From Actinomycetota bacterium (GTDB lineage: Bacteria; Actinomycetota; Acidimicrobiia; IMCC26256; PALSA-610), in the NCBI GenBank assembly GCA_005773635.1, contig SXHN01000118.1:62001-126000 (forward strand): a DNA stretch of 64,000 nt. Reading direction: 5' to 3'. Shown here in pieces: positions 1 through 10,300 of this stretch. Within the stretch, counting starts at the first letter, position 1. Every line of letters begins with the position of its first letter. The notes below the pieces were generated by a model. The model was given only the letters and a program-made list of their open reading frames with translations, had not been told where the DNA came from and did no database searches. A program made the translations under genes and the position numbers.

Positions 1-69
1 GAGGCTAGTGGCGAGTACGGTGGAGCACACCAGGACGTCGCGCCGATCGCGGCATTCACGGAGGTAACC
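1..69 (+). other. Window edge and ribosome binding site of first gene
   Basis: A GGAGG at 60-64 lies five bases before the ATG at 70 and fixes that start. One frame that is open at the window edge ends in TAA at 65-67, so these bases may hold the last 21 codons of an upstream gene. That cannot be identified here. Confidence 0.5.
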
Positions 70-1815
70 ATGCACGACATCGTGATCCGTAGTGGCACCG
101 TGGTCGACGGAACCGGCGCCCCACGTCGACGCGCCGACGTAGCGATCAACGGTGAACGCATCACCGAGGTGGGCCTCGACATAGCCAAGGGGCGGCGCGA
201 AGTCGACGCCGAGGGGCTAGCGGTGACGCCTGGTTGGGTCGATATTCACACCCACTACGACGGTCAGGTGACGTGGGATTCTGTGGTGGCACCATCCAGC
301 ACAAACGGCGTCACGAGCATCGTCATGGGCAACTGCGGAGTGGGATTCGCGCCAGCACGACCCGATAAACACGAGTGGTTGATCTCTCTGCTCGAAGGCG
401 TCGAAGACATTCCCGGCACCGCACTGGCAGAAGGTCTACCTTGGAATTGGGAGACGTTTCCGGAGTATCTCGATGCGCTAGCTGCGTTGCCGTTCACGAT
501 CGATATCGGCGCGCAGGTACCGCACGCAGCGCTACGCACATACGTGATGGGCGATCGTGGTGGCGATCACACCGCAGTAGCAAACGAAAACGAGATCGCA
601 ACTATGGCATTACTGTGCGAACAGGGCCTACGCGCTGGCGCACTCGGTTTCACGACAAGCCGCACGTATGTGCACCGAACGCGGACTGGCGAGTCCATCG
701 GCACGCTCACCGCGGCGACACAGGAGGTGCTCGGCATCGCAGCAGCGCTCGATCGCGCCGGTCATGGAGTGATCCAGCTCATCTCGGACGCGTATCAGTC
801 GAACGACGATGAACTTGTCGCCCGCGAACTGGAACTCCTCGAAGCGTTGGCGCTACACATTCGCCATCCACTGAGTTTTACCGTGCAACAAAACGATGAA
901 ACTCCGAATCGTTTCCGAGACCTCATGACTGCAGTATCGGACTGGAATGCGCGAGGCGCACAAGCAAAAACCCAAGTAGGCGTGCGACCGATTGGAGTGC
1001 TTATCGGATTGCAGGCGAGCGTGCAGCCGTTTGCGTTCTGTCCGAGCTGGGGCGAAGTCGGGCTCCTCCCCAACTCTGAGAAACTCCAACGGCTCCGCGA
1101 TCCGAACATGCGGTCGCGCCTTTTGACTGAACATGGCGCGCTGCGCCCGACCGGCTTCGTCAGCATCATCCATTCCGGTTACGACCGCATGTTCCCCCTC
1201 GCAGACCCAGCAGGCTACGAACCGACGCCCGAAGAAAGTGTCGCGGGGCGTGCCAAGACGACCGGTGTTGCCGCGAACGAGCTGCTGTACGACACGCTGT
1301 TCGCGGGCCACGGCGACGCGCTGCTCTACATCCCGTTGTTCAACTATGCGAATGGCAACCTTGACGACGTCCACGAAATGATCACCTCACCGGTTGCCTT
1401 GTTCGGTTTGTCGGATGCGGGCGCGCATTGCAACACAATCTGCGACGGTTCGCACCCCACGACGGCAATCGCCCACTGGACGCGCGACCGCGTGCGAGGC
1501 CCGCGCATCCCGCTCGAATACATCGTGCACTCGCAAACGCAACGAACCGCAAGCCACGTCGGATGGCACGACCGCGGGGTGCTTGCGCCGGGCTACCTCG
1601 CCGATATCAACGTCATCAACCTAGAGACAATCAACCTCAGCCCTCCCCGCCTTGTCGCTGATTTGCCCGCGGGCGGCACGCGGCTGCTTCAAGATGCAAC
1701 TGGGTACGAAACAACTCTCAAGCGGGGCGCAGTGACGTTCCAACAAAGTCATCACACGGGCGCTCTTCCTGCGAAACTCGTGCGTGGCCCTCAGGCCGCA
1801 CCCCAACATCCATAA
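70..1815 (+). CDS. N-acyl-D-amino-acid deacylase-like amidohydrolase
   Basis: This 581-residue protein belongs to the amidohydrolase family 3 group that includes D-aminoacylase and related metal-dependent hydrolases of N-acyl and cyclic amides. The N-terminal beta segment (DIVIRSGTVVDGTG) leads to the metal motif DIHTHYDGQ near residue 60. GNCGVGF carries the cysteine that bridges the metals in D-aminoacylases, and LSDAGAH near residue 455 carries the conserved aspartate. It is probably cytoplasmic, since no signal peptide is visible. It heads a four-gene same-strand run (aldehyde dehydrogenase, CoA-transferase, SDR), so the hydrolysis product is probably oxidised and activated with CoA. The exact substrate is unknown. 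Confidence 0.88.
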   Translation: MHDIVIRSGTVVDGTGAPRRRADVAINGERITEVGLDIAKGRREVDAEGLAVTPGWVDIHTHYDGQVTWDSVVAPSSTNGVTSIVMGNCGVGFAPARPDKHEWLISLLEGVEDIPGTALAEGLPWNWETFPEYLDALAALPFTIDIGAQVPHAALRTYVMGDRGGDHTAVANENEIATMALLCEQGLRAGALGFTTSRTYVHRTRTGESIGTLTAATQEVLGIAAALDRAGHGVIQLISDAYQSNDDELVARELELLEALALHIRHPLSFTVQQNDETPNRFRDLMTAVSDWNARGAQAKTQVGVRPIGVLIGLQASVQPFAFCPSWGEVGLLPNSEKLQRLRDPNMRSRLLTEHGALRPTGFVSIIHSGYDRMFPLADPAGYEPTPEESVAGRAKTTGVAANELLYDTLFAGHGDALLYIPLFNYANGNLDDVHEMITSPVALFGLSDAGAHCNTICDGSHPTTAIAHWTRDRVRGPRIPLEYIVHSQTQRTASHVGWHDRGVLAPGYLADINVINLETINLSPPRLVADLPAGGTRLLQDATGYETTLKRGAVTFQQSHHTGALPAKLVRGPQAAPQHP

Positions 1816-1833
1816 CCGCCGAAAGCGCACACC

Positions 1834-3258
1834 ATGACCGACCACTCACTCCCCATTGGCAACGAACGAATCACCACAGGGTCATGGATCGAGGTCCGCT
1901 CGCCTTACAACGACACACTGTTAGCCCGCGTACCATCATGCAGCAGCGAAGACGTCAATCGGGCCGTTGCCATTGCCAAGAGCGTCCTCGCGCAAGGCCC
2001 CTTGCCAGCGTGGCAGCGCGCCGAGATTCTCGATCGCGCAGCCACCGCGCTCTCGAACCGCATCGAAGAATTCGCACAAATTGTCGCAGCTGAAGCCGCG
2101 AAGCCGTTGAAGACCGCTCGGGTCGAAGCCCAACGAGCCGTCAGCACATTTCAATTCGCCGCAGTGGCAGCAAGATCACTCGCAGGCGAGATGGTGCCGA
2201 TGGATGCCAGCGCCGCGGGTGCCGGCAAGCTCGCGTTCACGCTCCGAGTCCCAATCGGCATCGTTGGCGCGATCAGCCCATTCAACTTCCCGCTCAATCT
2301 CGTCGTGCACAAGCTCGCGCCCGCGATCGCCGCAGGCTGCCCGGTCGTGTTGAAACCAGCGAGCCAAACACCCGTAAGCGCGATCAAACTCGTTGAAATG
2401 CTCATCGACGAATGCGGGCTCCCAGCAGGCCACATCAACGTTGTGACGGGTGGCGGCGCCACAGTGGGCAACGCGATCGTCGAACACCCTGATATCGCAA
2501 TGCTGACGTTTACCGGTTCACCAGAAGTCGGTTGGGATATTCGTGCCAAAGCCGCGCGTAAAAAGGTTGGCCTCGAACTCGGCAACAATGCGCCCCTCAT
2601 CATCGAACCGTCCGGCGACTGGGAAAGCGCCGCCGCAAAGGTCGCGGTCGCGGGTTTCAGTCATGCAGGACAGTCGTGCATCAGTACCCAACGGGTGTTC
2701 GTGCATGCGTCGTTGGTCGATCGATTCACCGAGGCACTTGTCGACAAGGTCAAGAACCTAGCGGTTGGCGATCCAATGGATCCCAGCACCGATGTGAGTG
2801 CGCTCATCAACAAGGGCGAACGCGACAGGGTGCACGAATGGATCCAAGAAGCCGAAGCACAAGGGGCCACGATCGCGTGTGGCGGCTCGATTGGTGTCGA
2901 CGGCGTGCTGCCACCGACCGTGCTGTCCAACGTGGCCCACGACATGAAAGTGTGCGCACTTGAAGTCTTCGGTCCAGTAGTCGGAATCGCGAGCTATACC
3001 GACTTCGACGAAGCGCTTCGGCTCGCAAACGACACGCGCTACGGGCTTCAAGCCGCGGTCTACACCGAGAAGCTCGTTGACGCGATGAAGGCTGCGCGCA
3101 CGCTCGACTTCGGTGGCGTCTTAATCAATGAGGTGCCTACGTTTCGAGCCGATCAACAACCGTATGGAGGGCTCCGAGATAGCGGCAACACGCGCGAGGG
3201 CCCGAAGTATGCCGTCGAAGAAATGACCGAAGCTCGGCTCATCATCTTGAACGCGTAA
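1834..3258 (+). CDS. NAD(P)-dependent aldehyde dehydrogenase
   Basis: A full-length 474-residue member of the aldehyde dehydrogenase superfamily, oxidising an aldehyde to the acid with NAD(P). Visible landmarks are the ISPFNFPLN segment near residue 150, LELGNNAP with the general-base glutamate at about 248 (the usual second glycine is Asn), and GQSCIS with the nucleophilic cysteine at 282. The C-terminal EVFGP and PYGGLRDSG motifs are also present. The pattern resembles the lactaldehyde, glyceraldehyde-3-phosphate and sulfolactaldehyde dehydrogenase branch rather than betaine aldehyde enzymes. It begins 18 bases after the amidohydrolase and abuts the next gene, so the three are probably co-transcribed. 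Substrate not determinable. Confidence 0.92.
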   Translation: MTDHSLPIGNERITTGSWIEVRSPYNDTLLARVPSCSSEDVNRAVAIAKSVLAQGPLPAWQRAEILDRAATALSNRIEEFAQIVAAEAAKPLKTARVEAQRAVSTFQFAAVAARSLAGEMVPMDASAAGAGKLAFTLRVPIGIVGAISPFNFPLNLVVHKLAPAIAAGCPVVLKPASQTPVSAIKLVEMLIDECGLPAGHINVVTGGGATVGNAIVEHPDIAMLTFTGSPEVGWDIRAKAARKKVGLELGNNAPLIIEPSGDWESAAAKVAVAGFSHAGQSCISTQRVFVHASLVDRFTEALVDKVKNLAVGDPMDPSTDVSALINKGERDRVHEWIQEAEAQGATIACGGSIGVDGVLPPTVLSNVAHDMKVCALEVFGPVVGIASYTDFDEALRLANDTRYGLQAAVYTEKLVDAMKAARTLDFGGVLINEVPTFRADQQPYGGLRDSGNTREGPKYAVEEMTEARLIILNA

Positions 3259-4548
3259 GTGATGACACTCAACAGCCGCGCCGCCGCAGAATTAGTGCGA
3301 TCAACTGACACCGTCGCGGTCCCGCTCGGACCGGGTCAGCCGTCCGACTTTCTGCACGCACTTGGAGATCGCGACGACTTTGTAGATCTCCAAGTATTTG
3401 GCGCGCTTCTCGTTGATCTTTACGGCGTGTTCACAAAACCAGGAGTGCGATACCTCAGCGGATTCTTTGGTCCGGCAGAACGTTTCTTAGCGGACACGGG
3501 AGCAAACGTTGAGTTTGTCCCGGCGGATTTCCGCCGTTTCGCTCCGATCGGCGAAAAGTTGGCACCCCGAGTGGTGGCGACCTTGGCAAGCTTGCCCGAC
3601 GCCGACGGTTACATGAGTCTCTCATTGCACGCCGGAGCAACCGTCCAAGAAATTCACCGCTGCGGCGCAGATCCCGATCGACTCCTCATCGTCGAGACGA
3701 ATCCGAACGCTCCTCGCACCTTTGGGTTCGGCACCGCTGCGCATCGGATACACGTCGATGAAGCCGACGCCATTATTGAAAGCAACCGACCAATATTTAC
3801 CCTCGCCGACGCGCCTCCAACCGAAGCCGAACAACGCATTGCGGAATTCGCCCGGGCGTACGTGCACGATGGCTCAACGCTGCAAACCGGTATCGGTGGC
3901 GTGCCATCACAAGTCGTCAAGATCTTGGCTGAGGGCACCGGGGGCGATTACGGCATCCACTCCGAGATGTTCACTACAGCATTGATGAAGTTGCACCAAT
4001 CCGGCAAGGTATCCAACGCTCGCAAAGGACAATTCGACGGCGTGTCGATCACCACGTTCGCAGCGGGAACTCAGGAACTCAACGAGTGGCTGCACGAGAA
4101 TCACGACGTGCGCTTCCTTCCCGTGGATATCGTGAATTCACCTGAGGTCATCAGCCATAACCACAATATGGTCACGATCAACGGAGCGATCGCAGTAGAC
4201 CTCTACGGCCAAGTCGTCGCCGACACAATCGACGGCAAGCAATTCTCCGGCATTGGCGGCCACGAAGATTTCGTAGCCGCGTCTGGCCTCGCACTCGACG
4301 ACCGCTCCCTTATTTGTTTACCGTCCACGAGCGAGATCGCTGGCAATATTGTTTCACGCATTGTCGCTCGCCATAATGCCGGGGCCATTGTCACGACTCC
4401 GAGACATCAGCTCGACGTTGTGATCACCGAATTCGGAGTGGCTGAGCTTCGCGGTCGGACCGTTCGAGAACGAGCCATTGCGCTTAGCGAAATAGCGGCA
4501 CCAACGCTGCGCGACGAGCTGCGCGCCGCCGCGCACACGTTACGGTAA
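3259..4548 (+). CDS. Acetyl-CoA hydrolase / 4-hydroxybutyrate CoA-transferase family protein
   Basis: This 429-residue protein has the two-domain organisation of the acetyl-CoA hydrolase/transferase family (class I CoA-transferases). GIGGVPSQV and then GIHSEMFT, with the glutamate expected to form the glutamyl-CoA thioester, lie near residues 215 and 236. SGIGGHEDF and the ITEFGVAELRG motif follow. It would move CoA between short-chain acids or hydrolyse an acyl-CoA. GTG at 3259 touches the stop codon of the aldehyde dehydrogenase, and an ATG at 3262 is an equally good start. The position suggests CoA activation of the acid made by the preceding enzyme. Confidence 0.88.
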   Translation: MMTLNSRAAAELVRSTDTVAVPLGPGQPSDFLHALGDRDDFVDLQVFGALLVDLYGVFTKPGVRYLSGFFGPAERFLADTGANVEFVPADFRRFAPIGEKLAPRVVATLASLPDADGYMSLSLHAGATVQEIHRCGADPDRLLIVETNPNAPRTFGFGTAAHRIHVDEADAIIESNRPIFTLADAPPTEAEQRIAEFARAYVHDGSTLQTGIGGVPSQVVKILAEGTGGDYGIHSEMFTTALMKLHQSGKVSNARKGQFDGVSITTFAAGTQELNEWLHENHDVRFLPVDIVNSPEVISHNHNMVTINGAIAVDLYGQVVADTIDGKQFSGIGGHEDFVAASGLALDDRSLICLPSTSEIAGNIVSRIVARHNAGAIVTTPRHQLDVVITEFGVAELRGRTVRERAIALSEIAAPTLRDELRAAAHTLR

Positions 4549-4552
4549 CGCC

Positions 4553-5356
4553 ATGACACGCCTCGCAGACCTCCACGGCACAGTCGCGCTCATCACGGGC
4601 GGTGGCAGCGGTATTGGGAAAGCAACGTGTGAACGATTCGCAGCCGAAGGCGCTTCGGTGTGCGTCGTCGATCAAGATTTGGAGAGTGCACAATCAGTAG
4701 CAGCGGCGATCGGTGGCCTCGCGATTCGTGCGGACTGCGGTGACTCGCCAGAGATCGACGCCGCGTTTCAAGCATGCGAATCGCACTTCGGCGGCATCGA
4801 CATCGCGTTTATCAACGCTGGCATCGCCATCGGGGTCACGGACCTCACCGAGCTCGACGACGACACATACTTCAAAATCCAGCGCGTCAACGTCGACGGT
4901 GTCACCTTCGGCGCGCGTGCCGCGATTCAGGCGATGCGACGCCGCGGGGGCGGCGCCATCGTTGCTACAAGTTCTCTTGCTGGCTTAATCCCGTTTCCAC
5001 TTGACCCCGTCTACGACGCCGGCAAGCACTTCGTTGTCGGGCTCATGCGCAGCCTGGCTCCGACCTTGGCGATGCACAACATCACAGCCAATACCGTCAA
5101 CCCGGGTCTTACCGATACCAACATTCTCGCTGACGGCACCAAAAACTTCCTCGAGCAAGCCAATTTCCCCGTCATGCCCGCGGCGCAAATCGCCGACGCG
5201 GTCTACGGAATCGTAACCGGCGGGGGCACGGGCCAATGCTGGGTATGTCAACCGGGCCGTGCCGCCACCGCATACGAATTTCGCGACGTCCCGGGGCCGC
5301 GTTCCGCCGGCGCTGAGGGCAAACGTCCGCCTAATTTCCGTCTCTCCAGTAGCTAG
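4553..5356 (+). CDS. SDR family NAD(P)-dependent oxidoreductase
   Basis: A 267-residue classical short-chain dehydrogenase. It has the TGGGSGIG nucleotide-binding motif near residue 16, NAG near residue 80, a catalytic serine in ATSS, and YDAGK as the YxxxK catalytic pair near residue 152. NPGLTDT follows the active site as usual. It starts four bases after the CoA-transferase and closes the catabolic operon, where it would oxidise or reduce a hydroxy/keto intermediate. The C-terminal tail after residue 235 is not a recognised SDR extension. Substrate unknown. Confidence 0.9.
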   Translation: MTRLADLHGTVALITGGGSGIGKATCERFAAEGASVCVVDQDLESAQSVAAAIGGLAIRADCGDSPEIDAAFQACESHFGGIDIAFINAGIAIGVTDLTELDDDTYFKIQRVNVDGVTFGARAAIQAMRRRGGGAIVATSSLAGLIPFPLDPVYDAGKHFVVGLMRSLAPTLAMHNITANTVNPGLTDTNILADGTKNFLEQANFPVMPAAQIADAVYGIVTGGGTGQCWVCQPGRAATAYEFRDVPGPRSAGAEGKRPPNFRLSSS

Positions 5357-5395
5357 GCACAGAAAACCGCTTCGCTTCTTGTGTGCACACGCCCC

Positions 5396-5401
5396 TAATC
5401 T
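5396..5401 (+). promoter_or_regulatory. Candidate -10 box of bpa (leaderless)
   Basis: TAATCT fits TANNNT and ends six bases before the GTG at 5408. No Shine-Dalgarno sequence is present, so transcription probably begins at the start codon. Confidence 0.5.
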
Positions 5402-5407
5402 TGGCGG

Positions 5408-5902
5408 GTGACCGCTACAACACCAAGTGATGGACCGCTGCACCCCGAAGTTCTCGACGCTGACGCGGCCGAAACTCCAAACGGCGAAACGATTACCTCA
5501 CCGACCAAGCTGATTCGCATCGCATCGATGGTCCGGTCGCTGCTTGACGAGGCGCGGCGCGCACCGCTCGACGATGCCGGCCGCAGGCTTCTCGCCGAAA
5601 TTCATGGCAAATCGTTGCATGAGCTCAAAGACGTGCTGTCCGAAGAACTCCGCGAGGAACTCGCTGATGTGAGCCAACCCTTCGAAAGCGAAACGCCGAC
5701 CGATTCCGAATTGCGTGTCGCTCAGGCGCAACTCGTCGGCTGGCTCGAAGGCCTGTTCCATGGCATTCAGGCCACCCTGTACACACAACAACAACTCGCA
5801 CAACGCCAATTCGAAGATATGCGCTCTGGCCGTGGCGCGCTCGGCGAGGGCGCAGCGCCGACAAGCGGACGGAGCGATGGGCTCCCTGGCGCGTATTTGT
5901 GA
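5408..5902 (+). CDS. bpa: Bacterial proteasome activator (Bpa/PafE, DUF2587)
   Basis: This 164-residue protein matches the Bpa/PafE family of Mycobacterium (Rv3780), the ATP-independent ring that opens the 20S proteasome gate for unfolded substrates. The helical core (SPTKLIRIASMVRSLLDEAR, then LHELKDVLSEELREELADV) and the WLEGLFHGIQATL helix are typical. The extreme C-terminus is GAYL. In characterised members a GQYL tail docks into the proteasome alpha ring, so the key tyrosine is kept but the glutamine is alanine. The start is a GTG. No proteasome genes are in the window. It overlaps the DAHP synthase start. Confidence 0.9.
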   Translation: MTATTPSDGPLHPEVLDADAAETPNGETITSPTKLIRIASMVRSLLDEARRAPLDDAGRRLLAEIHGKSLHELKDVLSEELREELADVSQPFESETPTDSELRVAQAQLVGWLEGLFHGIQATLYTQQQLAQRQFEDMRSGRGALGEGAAPTSGRSDGLPGAYL

Positions 5903-7272
5903 TGACCACCGAAACCGCGCAAGTTCCGAGCATGGCTGACTGGACGCCCAAGAGCTGGCAGCATCTCAGTGCGCAGCAACAACCTCAGTGGATCGATGTT
6001 GACGAATATGAGTCAGCCGTCAACGAGCTGCGTCTCAAACCGCCACTTGTGTTTGCCGCGCAGACCCGCGCGCTCACCGAGCAACTCGCACGAGTTTCGC
6101 AAGGCAAAGGGTTCTTGCTCCACGCTGGCGATTGCGCGGAAAGCTTCGCGGAATTCTCAGCCGACAAAGTCCGCGATCAAATCAAAGTCATCTTGCAGAT
6201 GTCAGTGGCGCTCACCTACTCCACTGGGCTGCCGACGCTCAAGCTCGGTCGTATCGCGGGTCAGTATGCGAAGCCGCGTTCATCCACTACCGAAACCCGC
6301 GATGGCGTTGAGCTCGAAAGTTTCCGCGGCGACATCGTCAATGGCATCGATTTCACGTTCGACTCCCGCCGCCCAGATCCACAACGTCTCATTCAGGCAT
6401 ATAACCAAGCCGCGGCCACGCATCACCTCATCGACTCTTTCACCAAAGGTGGCTTCGCAGACCTTGCGCAAGTACACCGCTGGAATTTGGAGTTCGTCGG
6501 CACGAGCGACGAAGGCCAACGCTACGACCAACTCTCCACTGAAATCGATCGTGCGATGCGGTTCATGGCTGCTTGCGGAATCGATTTGTCGAAAGAACGC
6601 CAACTCCACGAGGTCGATCTCTACACCTCTCACGAAGCACTCTTGTTGGGCTATGAGGAGGCGCTCACCCGGCTCGACACGTTGAGCGGCGGGTGGTACG
6701 GCACATCGGCTCATCTCCTGTGGATTGGGGAACGCACTCGCCAACTCAATGGCGCGCACGTGCATTTCCTCGCCGGATTGCAAAACCCATTGGCGGTCAA
6801 AATTGGTCCGAGCGCCTCACCTGACGATGTGCTCGCGTTGTGTCGCGCTCTCGACCCCGACCGTCGGGCTGGGCGACTGACCCTCGTATCGCGTATGGGC
6901 GCCAGCAAAGTCGAGCAGTGCTTACCTGCGATCGTTCGCGCCGTGAAAAAGTCTGGGCATCCAGTCGTGTGGGCGTGCGACCCCATGCACGGCAACACCT
7001 ATCAACACGAGTCTGGCTACAAGACCCGTCATTTCGACACCGTCATGGAAGAGATCGCGAAGTTTTTCGGCGTATGCCACGGGGAGGGCGTTTGGCCGGG
7101 TGGCGTGCATATTGAACTGACCGGTGACAACGTCACAGAGTGCCTGGGCGGTGGCGATGAGGTGACCGGAAGCGATCTTGACAGCCGTTACGAAACGCTC
7201 TGCGACCCTCGCCTCAACGCACGCCAGGGCCTCGACCTCGCATTCCGTCTCGCGGAACTGATGCGCCAATAA
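5902..7272 (+). CDS. aroG: Class II 3-deoxy-7-phosphoheptulonate synthase
   Basis: A 456-residue class II (plant/mycobacterial type) DAHP synthase, which condenses phosphoenolpyruvate and erythrose 4-phosphate in the first step of the shikimate pathway. Class-defining motifs are present: GDCAESF with the metal cysteine, RIAGQYAKPRS, KIGPSA, DPMHGNT with the metal histidine, ELTGDNVTEC with the metal glutamate, and YETLCDPRLN with the metal aspartate. The ATG at 5902 shares its first base with the stop codon of bpa (TGATG); a GTG at 5899 is possible. Coupling to a proteasome activator is odd functionally and may only reflect compaction. Confidence 0.96.
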   Translation: MTTETAQVPSMADWTPKSWQHLSAQQQPQWIDVDEYESAVNELRLKPPLVFAAQTRALTEQLARVSQGKGFLLHAGDCAESFAEFSADKVRDQIKVILQMSVALTYSTGLPTLKLGRIAGQYAKPRSSTTETRDGVELESFRGDIVNGIDFTFDSRRPDPQRLIQAYNQAAATHHLIDSFTKGGFADLAQVHRWNLEFVGTSDEGQRYDQLSTEIDRAMRFMAACGIDLSKERQLHEVDLYTSHEALLLGYEEALTRLDTLSGGWYGTSAHLLWIGERTRQLNGAHVHFLAGLQNPLAVKIGPSASPDDVLALCRALDPDRRAGRLTLVSRMGASKVEQCLPAIVRAVKKSGHPVVWACDPMHGNTYQHESGYKTRHFDTVMEEIAKFFGVCHGEGVWPGGVHIELTGDNVTECLGGGDEVTGSDLDSRYETLCDPRLNARQGLDLAFRLAELMRQ

Positions 7273-7341
7273 CACCCAGATCCGCCAGATTTCACCACCT
7301 GAAACTCCAAGGCGTCGCGCAGTGTGCGCGAGGATTGCCTC

Positions 7342-10300
7342 ATGACGGATCACTCGAGCGACATCGGACCCAATGCCGGGCTCGTCGAAGAAATGTACCG
7401 ACGGTTCCAAGAGGATCCAGCCGGAATCGCTCCGGCCTGGCAGGAATTCTTCGCTGACTACACCCCCCGAACCACGAGCGCCTCGCCAACTGCACAACTT
7501 GCCGCGGCTCCCGCAGCGCCGATCCCTACAACCGCCGCCAGCGCTGCTGGCAAATCTCCCACTGGCGGTCCATCCAATATCAACCTCCTCGAAGGCGAGA
7601 CCGCAACCGCAATCAAAGGGCCGGCGAAATCGGTTGTCACCAACATGGAGCTCAGCCTGACAGTCCCAACTGCAACGTCAGTGCGCACGGTCCCTGCGAA
7701 GCTGCTGGAAATCAACCGCCAGATTCTCAACAATCATCTCGCTCGCACCGGTGGCGGCAAGGTCAGCTTCACGCACCTCATCGGCTACGCGATTCTCAAA
7801 GCACTGGCCATGACCCCGGGCATGAACGTGAGCTACGGGATCGTGGATGGTCAACCGTCAATCGCGCGCCACGACCACGTCAACCTTGGGCTAGCGATTG
7901 ACCAAAAGAAAAAAGACGGCACGCGCACCTTGCTCGTACCAAATCTCAAGGCCGCAGACACGCTGAATTTCGCGGAGTTCCATGGAGCGTACGAAGAACT
8001 CTTGCGCCGAGTTCGCGCGAGCAAAATCACGCCTGATGATTTCGCGGGTACGACCGTGTCGCTCACCAATCCTGGGATGATCGGCACTGTGCATTCGGTG
8101 CCGCGGCTGATGCCAGGTCAAGGCGTCATCATCGGCGTTGGTTCGATCGACTATCCACCGGAGTATCAAGGTGCCGACCCCGCCGTCATTGCCCGCGTCG
8201 GCGTGAGCAAAGTCGTCACAATCACCAGTACCTACGACCACCGGGTAATCGGTGGCGCCGAATCCGGCGAGTTCCTGCGGGCGATCCATCGCAATTTGCT
8301 GGGTGAAGACGGGTTCTACGACGCAATTTTTCACAGTCTCGGCGTGCCGTATGAACCGGCACGCTGGATGCAAGACAGCCAGCCGATGGACGACGCCACG
8401 GCGCTCGCCGAAAAAGCGATCCACGTGCAACAACTCATCAATATGTATCGCGTGCGTGGCCATCTGATCGCCAATCTCGACCCACTCGGTCGCAAAGAAC
8501 CCAAGACCCATCCGGAGCTCGACATCAACCACTGGGGGCTATCGATTTGGGATCTCGACCGCGAATTCCCCACGGGTGGTCTTGGGCATCAACGCACTAT
8601 GCCGTTGCGCGATGTATTGCGCTTGCTACGCGACGCCTATGCACGCACGATTGGCGTCGAGTACATGCACATTCAAGAACACGACGAGAAAACTTGGATT
8701 CAAGATCGCGTCGAGGGAGTTGGCTACCAACTTGACCTTGAGGAAAAAAAGCGGATCTTGTTTTCACTCAATGCCGCAGAAGCATTCGAAAAGTTTCTGC
8801 ACACCAAGTACATCGGCCAAAAGCGATTCTCACTCGAAGGTGCCGAAACCCTGATTCCACTCGTCGAATTCCTACTGGCCGAAGCGGCAACCGCAGGCGT
8901 GCAAGAGGTGGTGCTCGGCATGGCGCACCGTGGTCGCCTCAACGTGCTCGCCAATCTCGTAGGTAAGAGTTACGGCCAAATCTTTCGCGAGTTCGAAGGT
9001 GAACTCGACCCCGACTCGTCGCAGGGTTCTGGCGATGTGAAGTATCACCTAGGTGCGAGCGGCGAATACATGACGCATACTGGTACGCCGATTCGCGTGA
9101 CCATGGCTGCCAACCCGAGCCATCTTGAAGCCGTTGACCCCGTCGTTGAAGGCATGGTGCGAGCCAAGCAAGACCGCAATCACGAAGGCGATCAATTGTC
9201 GGTGCTTTCGGTACTCGTACACGGCGACGCCGCATTCGCGGGCCAAGGTGTTGTCGCAGAGACGCTGAACCTGTCCGAGTTACCCGGCTACGACGTCGGC
9301 GGCACCGTACATATCGTCGTGAATAACCAACTTGGATTCACGACCGCGCCAACGTTCGCACGCTCGACAGTGCATTGCACCGACATCGCAAAAAGCGTGC
9401 AGGCTCCAATCTTCCACGTCAACGGCGAGGACCCCGAAGCTGCCATCCGCGTGATTCGCCTTGCGTTCGCATTTCAACAACGTTGGAAGAAAGATGTCGT
9501 CGTCGACATGGTGTGCTACCGGCGCTACGGCCACAACGAAGGTGACGAACCCGGTTTCACTCAGCCCCGGATGTACGAACTGATTCGCGCCCGCCGCTCG
9601 GTGCGCAAGCTATATACCGAAGTATTGGTGAACCGCGGCGACCTCACGGTCGAAGACTGCGAAAGGGCGCTCGAGGATTACCAGCACAAGCTTGAACATG
9701 CCTTTGCAGAAACGCGCGACGGAAGCGAGAGCCCCGACTGGTTCGAGACCGAACCAGAACGGCGGATCGCGGCCACAATTGAAACTGGAGTCGCGCGCGA
9801 GACACTCGATCGAGTCATTACGACGCTGACGACCTTTCCTGAAGGTTTCACGGTCCACCCGAAACTCAAACGCATTCTCGAAGCGAGGCGCACAAGCTTC
9901 GACACTGACCAAATCGATTGGGCGACTGCCGAAGCATTGGCGTTTGGTTCGTTATTGCTCGAAGGCATACCGGTGCGCCTAGCCGGACAAGACAGCCGCC
10001 GAGGCACGTTCAGCCAACGACATGCGACGGTCGTCGATTTCTCGAACGAAAACGAGTACACCCCGCTGACGAATCTCGACCCAAACCAAGCTCCGTTCAT
10101 GGTGTTCGACTCATTGCTGTCCGAATACGCAGCCCTAGGTTTTGAATACGGATATTCGATCGCAGACAAAGACGCGCTCGTGTGTTGGGAGGCGCAGTTC
10201 GGTGATTTCTCCAACGTTGCCCAAGCAATCATTGATCAATTCATCGTGGCCGCCGAAGATAAATGGGCACAACGCAGCGGAATGGTGATGTTGCTCCCCC

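Noticed and set aside
2151-2603. Antisense open frame inside the aldehyde dehydrogenase gene
   Set aside because: The sense protein has all catalytic motifs through this stretch, while the antisense frame is low complexity.
9678-10232. Long antisense open frame inside kgd
   Set aside because: It shadows the codon structure of a strongly conserved gene and has no recognisable motif or ribosome site. Similar antisense frames across the window were left out for the same reason.
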